From contig OZ244944.1 in the NCBI GenBank assembly GCA_965222335.1, positions 1,178,001-1,242,000 of the forward strand: DNA of 64,000 bases, read 5' to 3'. Under the pieces are notes generated by a model that made no database searches, was not told where the DNA came from, and saw nothing but the letters and a program-made list of their open reading frames with translations. The translations under genes were made by a program, and so were the position numbers. Every line of letters begins with the position of its first letter. Position 1 is the first letter of the stretch. Positions 25,448-35,205 of this stretch are shown piece by piece. The DNA is from G965222335 sp965222335 (GTDB lineage Bacteria; Pseudomonadota; Gammaproteobacteria; Pseudomonadales; Halieaceae).

Positions 25448-26728
25448 GTGCACATCGACAAGGCCTCCGAAGCGGAGCTCAAACAGCAACTCGCCTCGCT
25501 GCAGGACGAATACGACCAGCTGGTAGACAACAAACTGGCGCTGGATCTGACCCGGGGCAAGCCGGGCAAGGAACAGGTGGCCCTCTCGGATGGCCTGGAC
25601 GGCATTCTCGCGGGGGATTTCAGCGCCGCCGATGGCACGGACGTGCGCAATTACGGGGGTCTCGACGGCCTGCCGGAGGCGAAATCGCTGTTCGGGGCAC
25701 TGCTCGGCACACCCCCGGAGGAGACTCTGGTGGGGGGTAACAGCAGCCTCACCCTGATGTACCAGGTGGTGGACTTCGCCATGCACCAGGGCCTGCGCGG
25801 GCCGGACTCGGCCTGGGCCAATCTCGAGCCGGTGAAATTCCTGTGCCCGGTCCCCGGATACGACCGCCATTTCTCCATCTGCGAATACCTGCATATCGAG
25901 ATGCTCCCGGTGCCCATGCTGGACACCGGACCGGACATGGACCAGGTGGAAAAACTGGTGCAGGCGGACCCGGCAATCAAGGGCATCTGGTGTGTGCCCC
26001 GCTTCGGCAACCCCACGGGCTGCGTTTACAGTGACGACACGGTGGCGCGCATTGCCCGCCTGCCGCAAATCGCGGGCGAGAATTTCCTGGTAATGTGGGA
26101 TAACGCCTACGCGGTGCACGCCCTGTACGAGGACGCCCCCGAAGTGGCCTCGATCGCCGACCTCTGCCGCGCCGAGAACACCCTGGACGGGGTGTTCCAG
26201 TTCGCGTCCAGCTCCAAGATGACCTTTGCCGGTGGCGGCGTGGCCTGCATTGGCAGCAGCGAGCGCAACCTGGCCACCCTGAGGGCCCACCTCGCCTTCC
26301 AGACCATCGGCCCGGACAAGGTCAACCAGCTGCGGCACGTGCGCTTCCTGCGCGACCGCGAGACCATTGCGGCGCATATGGCGCGCCACGCCGACCTGGT
26401 GCGGCCCCGGTTCGAGATCGTGCTGGACACCCTGCAGCGGGAACTGGCGGATACCGGCATGGGCGAGTGGACCTCGCCGCGGGGGGGCTATTTCATCTCC
26501 TTCGATACCCGCCCCGGCCTGGCGCGGGCGGTGGTGGAGCTGGCGGACAATATCGGCGTGAAGCTGACCCCGGCGGGGGCGACCTTCCCTTACGGCAAGG
26601 ACCCGGAGGATCGCAATATCCGTATCGCCCCCACTGTACCTTCGGTGGCAGACGTGGAGGCGGCGATCAAGGCCTTTGTACTCTGCGTGCGCCTGGCCAG
26701 CATCGAGCAGCGCCTGGGCAAGCGCTGA
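25448..26728 (+). CDS. Aminotransferase of the PF12897/MocR-like class I group
   Basis: 426 residues from the GTG at 25448, which has an AAGGA site 7 bp upstream; the longer frame from 25295 crosses the promoter region and is rejected. Features: LALDLTRGKPGKEQV, VRNYGGLDGLPEAKSLFG, VPRFGNPTGCVYSDD, and the PLP lysine in QFASSSKMTFAGGGVA. This group of soluble aspartate/alanine-type aminotransferases is widespread but poorly characterised. It is divergent from lon and convergent with the DUF1820 gene; neighbours give no substrate hint. Confidence 0.88.
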   Translation: MHIDKASEAELKQQLASLQDEYDQLVDNKLALDLTRGKPGKEQVALSDGLDGILAGDFSAADGTDVRNYGGLDGLPEAKSLFGALLGTPPEETLVGGNSSLTLMYQVVDFAMHQGLRGPDSAWANLEPVKFLCPVPGYDRHFSICEYLHIEMLPVPMLDTGPDMDQVEKLVQADPAIKGIWCVPRFGNPTGCVYSDDTVARIARLPQIAGENFLVMWDNAYAVHALYEDAPEVASIADLCRAENTLDGVFQFASSSKMTFAGGGVACIGSSERNLATLRAHLAFQTIGPDKVNQLRHVRFLRDRETIAAHMARHADLVRPRFEIVLDTLQRELADTGMGEWTSPRGGYFISFDTRPGLARAVVELADNIGVKLTPAGATFPYGKDPEDRNIRIAPTVPSVADVEAAIKAFVLCVRLASIEQRLGKR

Positions 26729-26746
26729 GCGGGCCCGGCGAGGGGC

Positions 26747-27091
26747 TTACTCGTCGCTGTGCTGGCCCGGCTGGTGCACCCCGGGGAAGGGGAAACTGGC
26801 CACGTTGCCCTCGCGCGAGGTGCCTTCGGAAATCTTGCCCGTGCCTTCCTTGTCGACCTCGTCGATACGGATCACCGCCTGCAGGGGGATATAGCTTCGC
26901 TTGACTCCGCTGAACTCGTTCTTCAGCTTCTCCTGGCTGGGGTCGACCACGATCTGTGAGCGCTCGCCAAAGACGAACTCCTCGATCTCGATAAAGCCCC
27001 ACATGTCGCTCTGGTAGATCTGGCGCGCGAATACCTCGAACACCTGGTTGCCGTTCTGGAAGATCACCTTGTACACGGGTTGGGTTGCCAT
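26747..27091 (-). CDS. DUF1820 family protein
   Basis: 114 residues from the ATG at 27089-27091. Reads MATQPVYKVIFQNGNQVFEV, then IYQSDMWGFIEIEEFVFGER and SYIPLQAVIRIDEVDKEG, the conserved core of DUF1820, a small family found in gamma- and betaproteobacteria. It usually lies beside miaB, as here, divergently. The hydrophilic tail ends GVHQPGQHSDE. Function is unknown. The longer frame up to 27391 runs into the miaB coding region and is rejected. Confidence 0.85.
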   Translation of the reverse strand: MATQPVYKVIFQNGNQVFEVFARQIYQSDMWGFIEIEEFVFGERSQIVVDPSQEKLKNEFSGVKRSYIPLQAVIRIDEVDKEGTGKISEGTSREGNVASFPFPGVHQPGQHSDE

Positions 27092-27301
27092 CAATGCCTC
27101 TGCAGGATCCGGACACTGCGGTCGCCGCGGGTATGCGGCACTGTCCGGGATTTCGGGGGCGGCAATGGTACCACCATCGGCGAATATTTCCACGTCTCCC
27201 GGGGCCCGTCCGGGTGTGTTTTTATACGCCAAATCGGTATAATCCGCGCCCTTTTCATGGCCCGGGCGCCCGCGGCCAGCACCTGCCCGATACGGAGACA
27301 C

Positions 27302-28645
27302 GTGAGCAAGAAGCTGTACATCAAAACCCACGGCTGCCAGATGAACGAGTACGACTCCGCACGCATGCGCGATCTGCTCGGCGAAAGCCATGGCCTGGTC
27401 CCCACCGAAAACCCGGAGGAGGCTGATGTATTGCTGCTAAATACCTGTTCTATAAGGGAAAAAGCCCAGGAGAAGGTATTTCACCAGCTGGGTCGCTGGA
27501 AGCAGCTGAAACAGAAGCGCCCGGACCTGGTGATTGGGGTCGGCGGCTGCGTGGCCAGCCAGGAAGGCGAGGAAATCGGCAAGCGCGCGCCCTACGTGGA
27601 CCTGGTTTTCGGCCCCCAGACCCTGCACCGCCTGCCGGAAATGATGGCCCGGCGCAGTGCCCTGAGCGGCCCCGGGGGCACCCTGGTGGTGGATGTCAGC
27701 TTCCCCGAAATCGAAAAATTCGATCGCCTGCCGGCGCCCAAGGTGGAAGGCCCCACGGCCTTCGTCTCGATCATGGAGGGCTGCAGCAAGTACTGCACCT
27801 TCTGCGTGGTGCCCTACACCCGGGGCGAGGAAGTCTCCAGGCCCCTGGATGACGTGATCGCCGAGATCGCCCACCTCGCCGAGGGCGGGGTGCGCGAGGT
27901 CAACCTGCTGGGACAGAACGTGAACGCCTACCGCGGCGAGAATCACCTCGGTGAGACCGTGGATTTCGCCGAGCTGCTGAGCTACGTGGCGCGTATTCCC
28001 GGCATTGACCGGATTCGCTACACGACCTCGCACCCGGTGGAGTTCTCTGACGCCCTGATTGACGCCTACGCGGAGATACCGCAGCTGGTCGATCACCTGC
28101 ACCTGCCGGTGCAGAGCGGCTCCGACCGTATCCTGATGGCGATGAAACGCGGCCACACCGCGCTGGAGTACAAATCCAGGATCCGCCGGCTGCGCAAGAT
28201 TCGCCCGGATATCAGCATTTCCTCCGATTTCATCATCGGCTTCCCCGGCGAGACCGAGGCGGATTTTGCCGCCACCATGAAGCTGGTGGAGGAGATCGGC
28301 TTCGACACCTCTTTCAGCTTCGTCTACAGCGCCCGCCCCGGCACCCCGGCGGCAGAGCTGCCGGACGACACCGGCGAGGAGATCAAGAAGCAGCGCCTGC
28401 AGATCCTGCAGACCCGCATCAACCAGCAGGCCCAGGCAATCAGCCGGCGCATGGTGGATACCACCCAGCGGGTGCTGGTGACCGGGGTGGCCAGGAAAGA
28501 CCCCGGACAGTTGCAGGGGCGCACCGAGAACAACCGGGTCGTCAACTTTGCCTCCAGCGAGCACGCCCTGATCGGCGAATTTGTCGATGTGCACGTCCAG
28601 GAGGCCCTGCCCAATTCCCTCCGCGGCCAGCTGGTGCGTGGTTGA
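27302..28645 (+). CDS. miaB: tRNA-2-methylthio-N6-dimethylallyladenosine synthase
   Basis: Radical-SAM methylthiotransferase acting at A37 of tRNAs reading U-starting codons. 447 residues from the GTG at 27302. N-terminal UPF0004 cluster cysteines lie in THGCQMNEYDS, LNTCSIREKA and GVGGCVAS; the radical SAM motif is CSKYCTFC; a C-terminal TRAM domain ends the protein. A TATAAT box at 27238-27243 fits a promoter. It heads the conserved order miaB-phoH-ybeY-corC-lnt. Upstream in-frame starts overlap the promoter and DUF1820 leader. Confidence 0.96.
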   Translation: MSKKLYIKTHGCQMNEYDSARMRDLLGESHGLVPTENPEEADVLLLNTCSIREKAQEKVFHQLGRWKQLKQKRPDLVIGVGGCVASQEGEEIGKRAPYVDLVFGPQTLHRLPEMMARRSALSGPGGTLVVDVSFPEIEKFDRLPAPKVEGPTAFVSIMEGCSKYCTFCVVPYTRGEEVSRPLDDVIAEIAHLAEGGVREVNLLGQNVNAYRGENHLGETVDFAELLSYVARIPGIDRIRYTTSHPVEFSDALIDAYAEIPQLVDHLHLPVQSGSDRILMAMKRGHTALEYKSRIRRLRKIRPDISISSDFIIGFPGETEADFAATMKLVEEIGFDTSFSFVYSARPGTPAAELPDDTGEEIKKQRLQILQTRINQQAQAISRRMVDTTQRVLVTGVARKDPGQLQGRTENNRVVNFASSEHALIGEFVDVHVQEALPNSLRGQLVRG

Positions 28646-28708
28646 CTGGGCGTTAATCCGGTATATCCTTCACTTAAACCCCCCAGCCATTCGTGGCAGA
28701 AGAGCGAT

Positions 28709-29725
28709 TTGAACAGCGAAACCGCGACAGCGAAGTCGACACAGCAAAGCCTTTCCCTGGAACCCAATGACGCCCGACATCTGGCCATTCTCTGTGGCCA
28801 GCTGGACGGTCATTTGCGCCAGATCGAGCAGCGCATGGGCATCACGATCAACAACCGCGGCAACCAGTTCCTGCTGACCGGCCCGGCGCCCAACGTGACC
28901 GCCGCCAGCAACCTGCTGACCCACCTGTATGCGGAGGTCTGCCAGGGCGTGGGCCTGACCCCCGAGTCCCTGCACCTGAACCTGCAGCAGTCGGGACTGG
29001 AGCACATGGCGCAGCGCGCCGACGGACAGGTCGAGGCGATCCAGGTGATCCGCACCAAGCGCGCATCGATCAAGCCCCGGGGCAAGAACCAGCAGGGCTA
29101 CGTGCGCACGATCCAGCACTGCGATATCAATTTCGGCATCGGCCCCGCGGGCACGGGCAAGACCTTCCTCGCCGTGGCCTGCGCGGTGGAAGCCCTGCTC
29201 GAGGAGCGGGTGCGCCGCATCCTGCTGGTGCGCCCGGCGGTCGAGGCGGGCGAGAAGCTGGGTTTTCTCCCCGGCGACCTGAGCCAGAAGATCGACCCCT
29301 ACCTGCGGCCGCTCTACGACGCCCTGTACGAGATGCTCGGCTTCGAGACGGTCAACAAGTATATCGAGCGCAATATCATCGAGGTCGCGCCCCTGGCGTT
29401 CATGCGCGGGCGCACCCTGAACAACGCCTTCATCATTCTCGATGAGGCGCAGAACACGACCCGCGAGCAGATGAAAATGTTCCTGACCCGCATCGGCTTC
29501 GGCTCCACCGCGGTGATCACCGGCGACGCCACCCAGATTGACCTGCCGCGGGGGGCCCACTCCGGCCTCACCCATGTCGCCAACATCCTGCGCGACGTGG
29601 ACGGCATCGGCTTTACCTGGTTCGGCAACACGGATGTCGTGCGCCACCCCCTGGTACAGCGCATTGTCGAGGCCTACGACGCCCACGAGGAAAGGACTAC
29701 CCCGCTCGACAAGAGCCGGCGATGA
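28709..29725 (+). CDS. ybeZ: PhoH-family ATPase (YbeZ)
   Basis: 338-residue cytoplasmic P-loop ATPase. An N-terminal KH-like segment (INNRGNQFLLTGPAPNVTAA) precedes the PhoH core: Walker A GPAGTGKTFLAVA, RPAVEAGEKLGFLPGDL, Walker B AFIILDEAQNTTREQMKMFL and ITGDATQIDLPRG. The start is TTG at 28709, consistent with the family N-terminus. It overlaps ybeY by 4 bp (ATGA). In enterobacteria YbeZ works with YbeY in rRNA processing. Confidence 0.94.
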   Translation: MNSETATAKSTQQSLSLEPNDARHLAILCGQLDGHLRQIEQRMGITINNRGNQFLLTGPAPNVTAASNLLTHLYAEVCQGVGLTPESLHLNLQQSGLEHMAQRADGQVEAIQVIRTKRASIKPRGKNQQGYVRTIQHCDINFGIGPAGTGKTFLAVACAVEALLEERVRRILLVRPAVEAGEKLGFLPGDLSQKIDPYLRPLYDALYEMLGFETVNKYIERNIIEVAPLAFMRGRTLNNAFIILDEAQNTTREQMKMFLTRIGFGSTAVITGDATQIDLPRGAHSGLTHVANILRDVDGIGFTWFGNTDVVRHPLVQRIVEAYDAHEERTTPLDKSRR

Positions 29726-30204
29726 CCCTCACCGTGGACATCCAGAGCGCCACCGCAGACCCGGTACCCGAAGAGGACGACATACGCCGCTGGATCGCCG
29801 CAGCCCTCGCCGCCGGGGGGCATGCCGGGGACACCGAGGTCAGTGTGCGCCTGGTAGATAACGCCGAGATGACCGCCCTGAATCAACGCTTTCGCGACAA
29901 GCCGCAGCCGACCAACGTGCTGTCTTTCCCCGCCGACCTGCCCCCCGCGCTGCAGTTGCCGCTGCTGGGAGATATCGTCATCTGCGCCCCGGTGATCGCC
30001 GCCGAGGCCGCTGAGCAGGGCAAGGCGGCCAGCGCCCACTGGGCACACATGCTCGTGCACGGCACCCTGCATCTGCTGGGCCATGACCATATGGAAGCGC
30101 AGGAGGCGGCGCAGATGGAATCAATGGAAACCCGCATCCTCGCGGAACTGGGCTTCCCCTGCCCTTACCGGCAAGAGACCTTCAAGGAGCACGCCGCGCC
30201 ATGA
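29722..30204 (+). CDS. ybeY: Endoribonuclease YbeY (16S rRNA maturation)
   Basis: 160 residues, single-strand-specific metalloribonuclease required for 16S rRNA 3' end maturation and ribosome quality control. The zinc motif H-x3-H-x5-H is visible in HMLVHGTLHLLGHDHMEA; QRFRDKPQPTNVLSFP is also conserved. It is coupled to phoH upstream and corC downstream by 4-bp overlaps, the standard order. Confidence 0.96.
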   Translation: MTLTVDIQSATADPVPEEDDIRRWIAAALAAGGHAGDTEVSVRLVDNAEMTALNQRFRDKPQPTNVLSFPADLPPALQLPLLGDIVICAPVIAAEAAEQGKAASAHWAHMLVHGTLHLLGHDHMEAQEAAQMESMETRILAELGFPCPYRQETFKEHAAP

Positions 30205-31046
30205 GCGAAGATCGATCAAGCAGCGAGTCAGGCGACAAGTCCTGGCTCGAGAAAATCGCCCTGCTTTTTTCCTCCGACCCCTACAGCCGCAACGACCTCG
30301 AGGACGTGCTGTCCATCGCCGCCGAGAACGAGGTCATTGACGAGGACGCGCGCAGCATCATGGAAGGCGCGATGAAGGTCAGCGACATGCAGGCCCGGGA
30401 TATAATGATCCCGCGGGCGCAGATGGTGGTGATCAAGGCCGAGTCGACCCTGGAGGAAATCCTGCCCCAGATCATCCGCTCCGCCCACTCCCGCTACCCC
30501 GTGGTCGGCGACAGCCCCGACGACGTCCTGGGTGTACTGCTGGCCAAGGACCTGCTGCCGGAAATCCTCAACAAGGACCACGAGGAATTCAATATCCGGG
30601 ACCTGCTGCGGCCCACCGTGGTGGTGCCGGAGAGCAAGCGCCTCAACGTGCTGCTGCGCGAATTCCGCGAGAATCGCAACCACATGGCGATCGTGATCGA
30701 CGAGTACGGCGGCGTCGCCGGCCTGGTGACGATCGAGGATGTGCTGGAGGAAATCGTCGGCGAGATCGAGGACGAAACCGATGCCGAGGAAGACCAGTTC
30801 ATCCGCAAGATCAGCGAGGAAGACTTCTTTATCAAGGCGCTGACGCCGATCGATGAATTCAACGAACATTTCGACACCGATTTCAGTGACGAGGAATTCG
30901 ATACCATCGGCGGCCTGGTGATCCAGGCCTTTGGCCACATGCCCGCCCGCAACGAGATCACGACCATCGAAGACTTCGAGTTCAAGGTGATCAACGCTGA
31001 CCAGCGCAAGATCCACAGCCTGCGCATGCGCCCCCTGGAGAAGTAA
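30201..31046 (+). CDS. corC: HlyC/CorC family CBS-domain protein (YbeX)
   Basis: 281 residues: an N-terminal leader, two CBS domains (about 65-190, including VSDMQARDIMIPRAQMVVIK and MAIVIDEYGGVAGLVTIEDV) and a C-terminal CorC_HlyC domain with EFDTIGGLVIQAFGHMPARN. Historically linked to magnesium/cobalt efflux; in enterobacteria YbeX has been tied to ribosome metabolism, consistent with its place after ybeY. No transmembrane region, so it acts in the cytoplasm. Confidence 0.94.
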   Translation: MSEDRSSSESGDKSWLEKIALLFSSDPYSRNDLEDVLSIAAENEVIDEDARSIMEGAMKVSDMQARDIMIPRAQMVVIKAESTLEEILPQIIRSAHSRYPVVGDSPDDVLGVLLAKDLLPEILNKDHEEFNIRDLLRPTVVVPESKRLNVLLREFRENRNHMAIVIDEYGGVAGLVTIEDVLEEIVGEIEDETDAEEDQFIRKISEEDFFIKALTPIDEFNEHFDTDFSDEEFDTIGGLVIQAFGHMPARNEITTIEDFEFKVINADQRKIHSLRMRPLEK

Positions 31047-31049
31047 ATC

Positions 31050-32573
31050 GTGACCAGTGTCGCGGCGCCGGTGGCGGCAAACAGGCGCTGGTTGATGCCA
31101 TTGCTGGCACCGCTGGCCGGCGCCCTGGTTACCCTGTCACTTGCCCCCTGGACAATCTGGCCCGCGGGCATTGTTGCCTGTGCCCTGTACTGCGCGCTCC
31201 TGTGCACCTGCACGCCGGCCCAGGCCCTGTGGCGCGGCTGGCTGTTCGGGCTCGGCCTGTTCGGCAGTGGCGCCTCCTGGGTCTACGTAAGCATCCACGT
31301 GCACGGCTATGCCCCGGTGCCCCTGGCGATCCTGCTCACGACCCTGTTCTGTGCCGGCCTCGCCCTGCTGCACGCGCTGTTTGCCTGGTGCTACGTGCGC
31401 GCGATACGGGGACTCCCCGGCGGCATGCTGCTTGGCTTCCCCCTGCTCTGGATGCTGTTCGAGTGGCTGCGCAGCTGGCTGCTGACCGGCTTTCCCTGGC
31501 TCTATCTGGGCTACGCCCACATTGACACCTGGATTGCCGGCTGGGCACCCATCGCGGGCGTGTTCGGGCTCAGCTTTATCTGTGCGATCAGCGGCAGCTG
31601 CCTGTTCCTGGCCTGGCGCAGCCGCCAGCCGGCCGCGGTGGTGACCTACAGCGTGATCCTGGCCACGCTCTGGTTCGGTGGCGCGATCCTCAAACCGATC
31701 GAGTGGGTGGCCCCGGCCAGCGACCAGCCCCTGAGTGTGGCCATTTACCAGCCCAACATTCCCCAGGAACACAAGTGGCGGCCGTCCTGGCTGCCGCGCA
31801 TCCTGGCCCAGTACGAGGCCACCGCGCAACCGCTGTTCGGGCACGACATCGTGCTGTGGCCGGAGTCCGCGATCCCGCGCTTCTACCAGGACGTGGAGGA
31901 TTGGTTCGCGCCCCTGGCGCGACGCGCCGAGCTGCGGGAGACCACCCTGATTACCGGGGTACCCTACCGCAGCGGCGAGGGGGGCTATCACAACAGTATC
32001 ATCGCCCTGGGCCTGGGCGAGGGCCTCTATCACAAGCAGCGCCTGGTGCCCTTCGGCGAGTACGTGCCCCTGGAAAACTGGCTGCGGGGCACGATCGCCT
32101 TTTTCGACCTGCCCATGTCCGCCTTCAGCCGCGGCCCCGCGGAACAGCCACCCCTGCTCGCCGGCAGCTTCCGGGTGGCGCCCTTTATCTGCTACGAGAT
32201 TGTCTACCCGCACCTGGTAGCCGGTGCCGCGCGTAACGCCGACCTGCTGGTAACGATCAGCAATGACAGCTGGTTCGGGGACTCCATTGGCCCCCTGCAG
32301 CACCTGCAGATGGCCCGCATGCGGGCCCTGGAAAATGGCCGCTACCTGCTGCGCGGCACCAACAACGGCGTGTCCGCGATCATCGACCACCGCGGGCAGC
32401 TGCTGGGCCAGAGCGAGCAGTTTGTCACCACCACCCTCACCGGGGAGGCCCAGGTGATGCTGGGGCGCACACCGTTTGGCAGCTTTGGCGTTACCCCGCT
32501 GGTGAGCGGCTGTGCCCTCGCCCTGTTGTTGATGGCCCTGATGCACCGCGCAATCTGGCGCGAGGGGGAGTAG
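31050..32573 (+). CDS. lnt: Apolipoprotein N-acyltransferase
   Basis: Inner-membrane enzyme adding the third acyl chain to lipoproteins. 507 residues from a GTG start 3 bp after corC. Multiple N-terminal membrane segments are followed by a periplasmic nitrilase domain with the catalytic Glu in LWPESAIPRF, Lys in YHKQRLVPFGEYVPLE and Cys in PFICYEIVYP, plus a final membrane segment. Last gene of the miaB-to-lnt run; leuS follows after a 165-bp gap with its own promoter-like sequence. Confidence 0.96.
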   Translation: MTSVAAPVAANRRWLMPLLAPLAGALVTLSLAPWTIWPAGIVACALYCALLCTCTPAQALWRGWLFGLGLFGSGASWVYVSIHVHGYAPVPLAILLTTLFCAGLALLHALFAWCYVRAIRGLPGGMLLGFPLLWMLFEWLRSWLLTGFPWLYLGYAHIDTWIAGWAPIAGVFGLSFICAISGSCLFLAWRSRQPAAVVTYSVILATLWFGGAILKPIEWVAPASDQPLSVAIYQPNIPQEHKWRPSWLPRILAQYEATAQPLFGHDIVLWPESAIPRFYQDVEDWFAPLARRAELRETTLITGVPYRSGEGGYHNSIIALGLGEGLYHKQRLVPFGEYVPLENWLRGTIAFFDLPMSAFSRGPAEQPPLLAGSFRVAPFICYEIVYPHLVAGAARNADLLVTISNDSWFGDSIGPLQHLQMARMRALENGRYLLRGTNNGVSAIIDHRGQLLGQSEQFVTTTLTGEAQVMLGRTPFGSFGVTPLVSGCALALLLMALMHRAIWREGE

Positions 32574-32608
32574 GCCCCCGCCGACGTCGCCGCCCGGGTG
32601 AATAGCTG

Positions 32609-32738
32609 CTAAAATCGCGGCTTTATTTTTGACCTCGCACACTGCGAACTTCGCGCACCTGAGCGCACTGGCGCTCACGGGGTGCCAGGTTCGTTCGCCA
32701 CTGCGAGAGCGCACCTGGAAAGAGAAGCTACTGATCAC
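32609..32738 (+). promoter_or_regulatory. leuS leader region with alternative hairpins
   Basis: A TAAAAT -10-like box near 32612 begins the region. A 7-bp hairpin (TGAGCGC/GCGCTCA, 32660-32677) is followed by CCAGGTTCG at 32685-32693, which can pair with CGCACCTGG at 32710-32718 or with the earlier copy CGCACCTG at 32654-32661. The two pairings exclude each other. This could be an attenuation-type leader for leucyl-tRNA synthetase or simply a duplicated 8-mer. No T-box was recognised. Confidence 0.3.
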
Positions 32739-35189
32739 ATGGACGCACACTACGACCCCCAGGCCATCGAACAGGCCGCCCAGGCACACTGGCTGGAAGC
32801 CAACAGCTTCGCCGTACATCGCGACGACCAGCGCGAGAAGTTCTATTGCCTGGCGATGTTCCCCTATCCCAGCGGCCAGCTGCATATGGGCCATGTGCGC
32901 AACTACACCATTGCCGACGTGATTGCCCGTTACCAGCGGATGCAGGGGAAGAACGTGCTGCAACCCATGGGCTGGGACGCCTTCGGCCTGCCGGCGGAAA
33001 ATGCCGCGATCAAGAACCAGGTGCCCCCCGCGAGCTGGACTTCCCAGAATATCAATTACATGCGCGAGCAGCTGCGCCGGCTCGGCTTTGCCTACGACTG
33101 GGACCGGGAGTTCGCCACCTGCGACCCCGCCTACTATCGCTGGGAACAGTGGTTCTTTACCAGGCTGTTCGACAAGGGCCTGGCCTACAAGAAGCAGGCC
33201 GAGGTGAACTGGTGCGAGACCGACCAGACCGTGCTCGCCAACGAGCAGGTGGTGGACGGCTGCTGCTGGCGCTGCGACAACCCGGTGGAACGGCGCGAGA
33301 TCGACCAGTGGTTTATCAAGATCACCGAGTACGCCCAGCAGCTGCTGGATGACCTCGACGGCCTGGACGAATGGCCGGAACAGGTGCGCACCATGCAGCG
33401 CAACTGGATTGGCCGCAGCGAGGGGGTCAACCTGGACTTCAGCCTTCCGGACGGCTCCCCCCTGAGCGTGTATACCACGCGCCCCGACACCCTGATGGGC
33501 GTCACCTACCTGGCGGTGGCGCCACAGCATCCCCTGGCAAAGGAGGCCGCCGAACACAACGCGGTGCTGGCGGAGTTCGTGCGCGAGCAGGGCCATATCA
33601 AGGTCGCCGAGGCCGAGATCGCGACCATGGAAAAGCTGGGCATGGACACCGGCCGCACCGCGACGCACCCGCTGACCGGCGACGAGGTACCCATCTGGGT
33701 CGCCAACTTCGTGCTCATGGGATACGGCTCCGGCGCGGTCATGGCCGTGCCCGGACACGACCAGCGCGACTGGGAGTTCGCCAGCAAATACGGCCTGCCC
33801 ATCCACCAGGTGGTCGAGCCGATCGGCGATGAACCCTGCGACCTCGCCCAGGCCGCGTTCACTGACAAAGGCAGGCTGGTCAACTCCGGTGACTTTGACG
33901 GCATGGACTTCGACACCGCCTTCAATGCCATCGCCGACCGCCTGGAACAGGACGGCAAGGGCCAGCGCCGGGTCAATTTCCGCCTGCGGGACTGGGGCGT
34001 ATCGCGCCAGCGTTACTGGGGCGCGCCGATTCCCATTATCAACTGCACGAGCTGCGGCGCGGTGCCGGTACCGGAAGCGGACCTGCCGGTGATCCTGCCC
34101 ACCGAGGTCGCCTTCGAGGGTGTCGGCTCACCGCTGAAAAGCATGCCGGAGTTTTACCAGACGCAGTGCCCGCGCTGCGACGGGCCGGCCACCCGGGAAA
34201 CTGACACCTTCGACACATTTATGGAGTCCTCCTGGTACTACGCCCGCTACGCCAGCGCCAACAACGACAGCGCCATGCTCGATGGCGAGGCGGACTACTG
34301 GGCACCGGTGGACCAGTACGTGGGCGGGATCGAACACGCGATCCTGCACCTGCTGTATGCGCGCTTCTTCCACAAGCTGATGCGCGATGAGGGCCTGGTG
34401 ACTTCCGACGAGCCCTTCACCCGGTTGCTGACCCAGGGCATGGTGCTGAAAGACGGCGCCAAGATGTCCAAGTCCAAGGGCAACACGGTGGATCCGCAGG
34501 CACTGATTGATCGCTACGGTGCCGACACCGTGCGCCTGTTCAGCATGTTTGCCGCGCCCCCGGAGCAGTCCCTGGAATGGAGCGACTCCGGCGTCGAGGG
34601 CGCCAACCGCTTCCTCCGGCGCCTGTGGAAGCTGGTGCACGCCCATGTCAGTGAAGGCGCGGTGGAACCGCTGAACCCCGCCCGCCTGGACGACCCGCAG
34701 AAGGCCGTGCGCCGCAAGACCCACGAGACCATCGCCAAGGTCAGTGATGACTTCGGCCGGCGCCAGACCTTCAACACCGCGATCGCCGCGGTGATGGAAC
34801 TGTGCAATGAGCTGGGCAAGCTCGACACCGGCGTCGACCAGGGTCGCGCGGTGATGGACGAAGCGCTGAAGGCGGTGGTCCTGATGCTGAATCCGATCGT
34901 GCCCCACGCCAGCCAGGCCCTGTGGCAGGCCCTGGGACAGGGGGGCGAGTTGCTCACCGCACCCTGGCCGCAGGTCGACGAGTCGGCCCTGACCCGCGAC
35001 TCCATCGATATCGTGGTCCAGGTTAACGGCAAGGTGCGTGCGCGGATGGCCGTGCCCGCGGACGCCGACAAGGAAGCGCTGCAGACCATCGCCCTGGAGC
35101 AGGAAAACGTGCAGCGATTCCTCGCCGATGTCACTGTGCGCAAGGTGATTGTGGTGCCGGGAAAACTGGTTAACATTGTTGCGAACTGA
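32739..35189 (+). CDS. leuS: Leucyl-tRNA synthetase
   Basis: 816-residue class Ia synthetase. HIGH-type motif in PYPSGQLHMGHVRNYT, the CP1 editing domain with YTTRPDTLMGVTYLAVAP, and KMSKS in GAKMSKSKGNTVDPQ. C-terminal anticodon-binding and leucine-specific domains end with VVQVNGKVRARM and VVPGKLVNIV. The chosen ATG at 32739 gives MDAHYDPQAIE, the usual N-terminus; the longer frame from 32682 enters the leader hairpins. It begins the conserved leuS-lptE-holA run. Confidence 0.97.
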   Translation: MDAHYDPQAIEQAAQAHWLEANSFAVHRDDQREKFYCLAMFPYPSGQLHMGHVRNYTIADVIARYQRMQGKNVLQPMGWDAFGLPAENAAIKNQVPPASWTSQNINYMREQLRRLGFAYDWDREFATCDPAYYRWEQWFFTRLFDKGLAYKKQAEVNWCETDQTVLANEQVVDGCCWRCDNPVERREIDQWFIKITEYAQQLLDDLDGLDEWPEQVRTMQRNWIGRSEGVNLDFSLPDGSPLSVYTTRPDTLMGVTYLAVAPQHPLAKEAAEHNAVLAEFVREQGHIKVAEAEIATMEKLGMDTGRTATHPLTGDEVPIWVANFVLMGYGSGAVMAVPGHDQRDWEFASKYGLPIHQVVEPIGDEPCDLAQAAFTDKGRLVNSGDFDGMDFDTAFNAIADRLEQDGKGQRRVNFRLRDWGVSRQRYWGAPIPIINCTSCGAVPVPEADLPVILPTEVAFEGVGSPLKSMPEFYQTQCPRCDGPATRETDTFDTFMESSWYYARYASANNDSAMLDGEADYWAPVDQYVGGIEHAILHLLYARFFHKLMRDEGLVTSDEPFTRLLTQGMVLKDGAKMSKSKGNTVDPQALIDRYGADTVRLFSMFAAPPEQSLEWSDSGVEGANRFLRRLWKLVHAHVSEGAVEPLNPARLDDPQKAVRRKTHETIAKVSDDFGRRQTFNTAIAAVMELCNELGKLDTGVDQGRAVMDEALKAVVLMLNPIVPHASQALWQALGQGGELLTAPWPQVDESALTRDSIDIVVQVNGKVRARMAVPADADKEALQTIALEQENVQRFLADVTVRKVIVVPGKLVNIVAN

Positions 35190-35205
35190 CGCCGCTGGAG
35201 GCCGT

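Noticed and set aside
31137..33806. Long open frame of 889 codons on the minus strand across lnt and leuS
   Set aside because: Shadow of two well-identified genes in high-GC sequence; its composition (Gly/His/Gln/Ala-rich, no motif) is typical of antisense frames.
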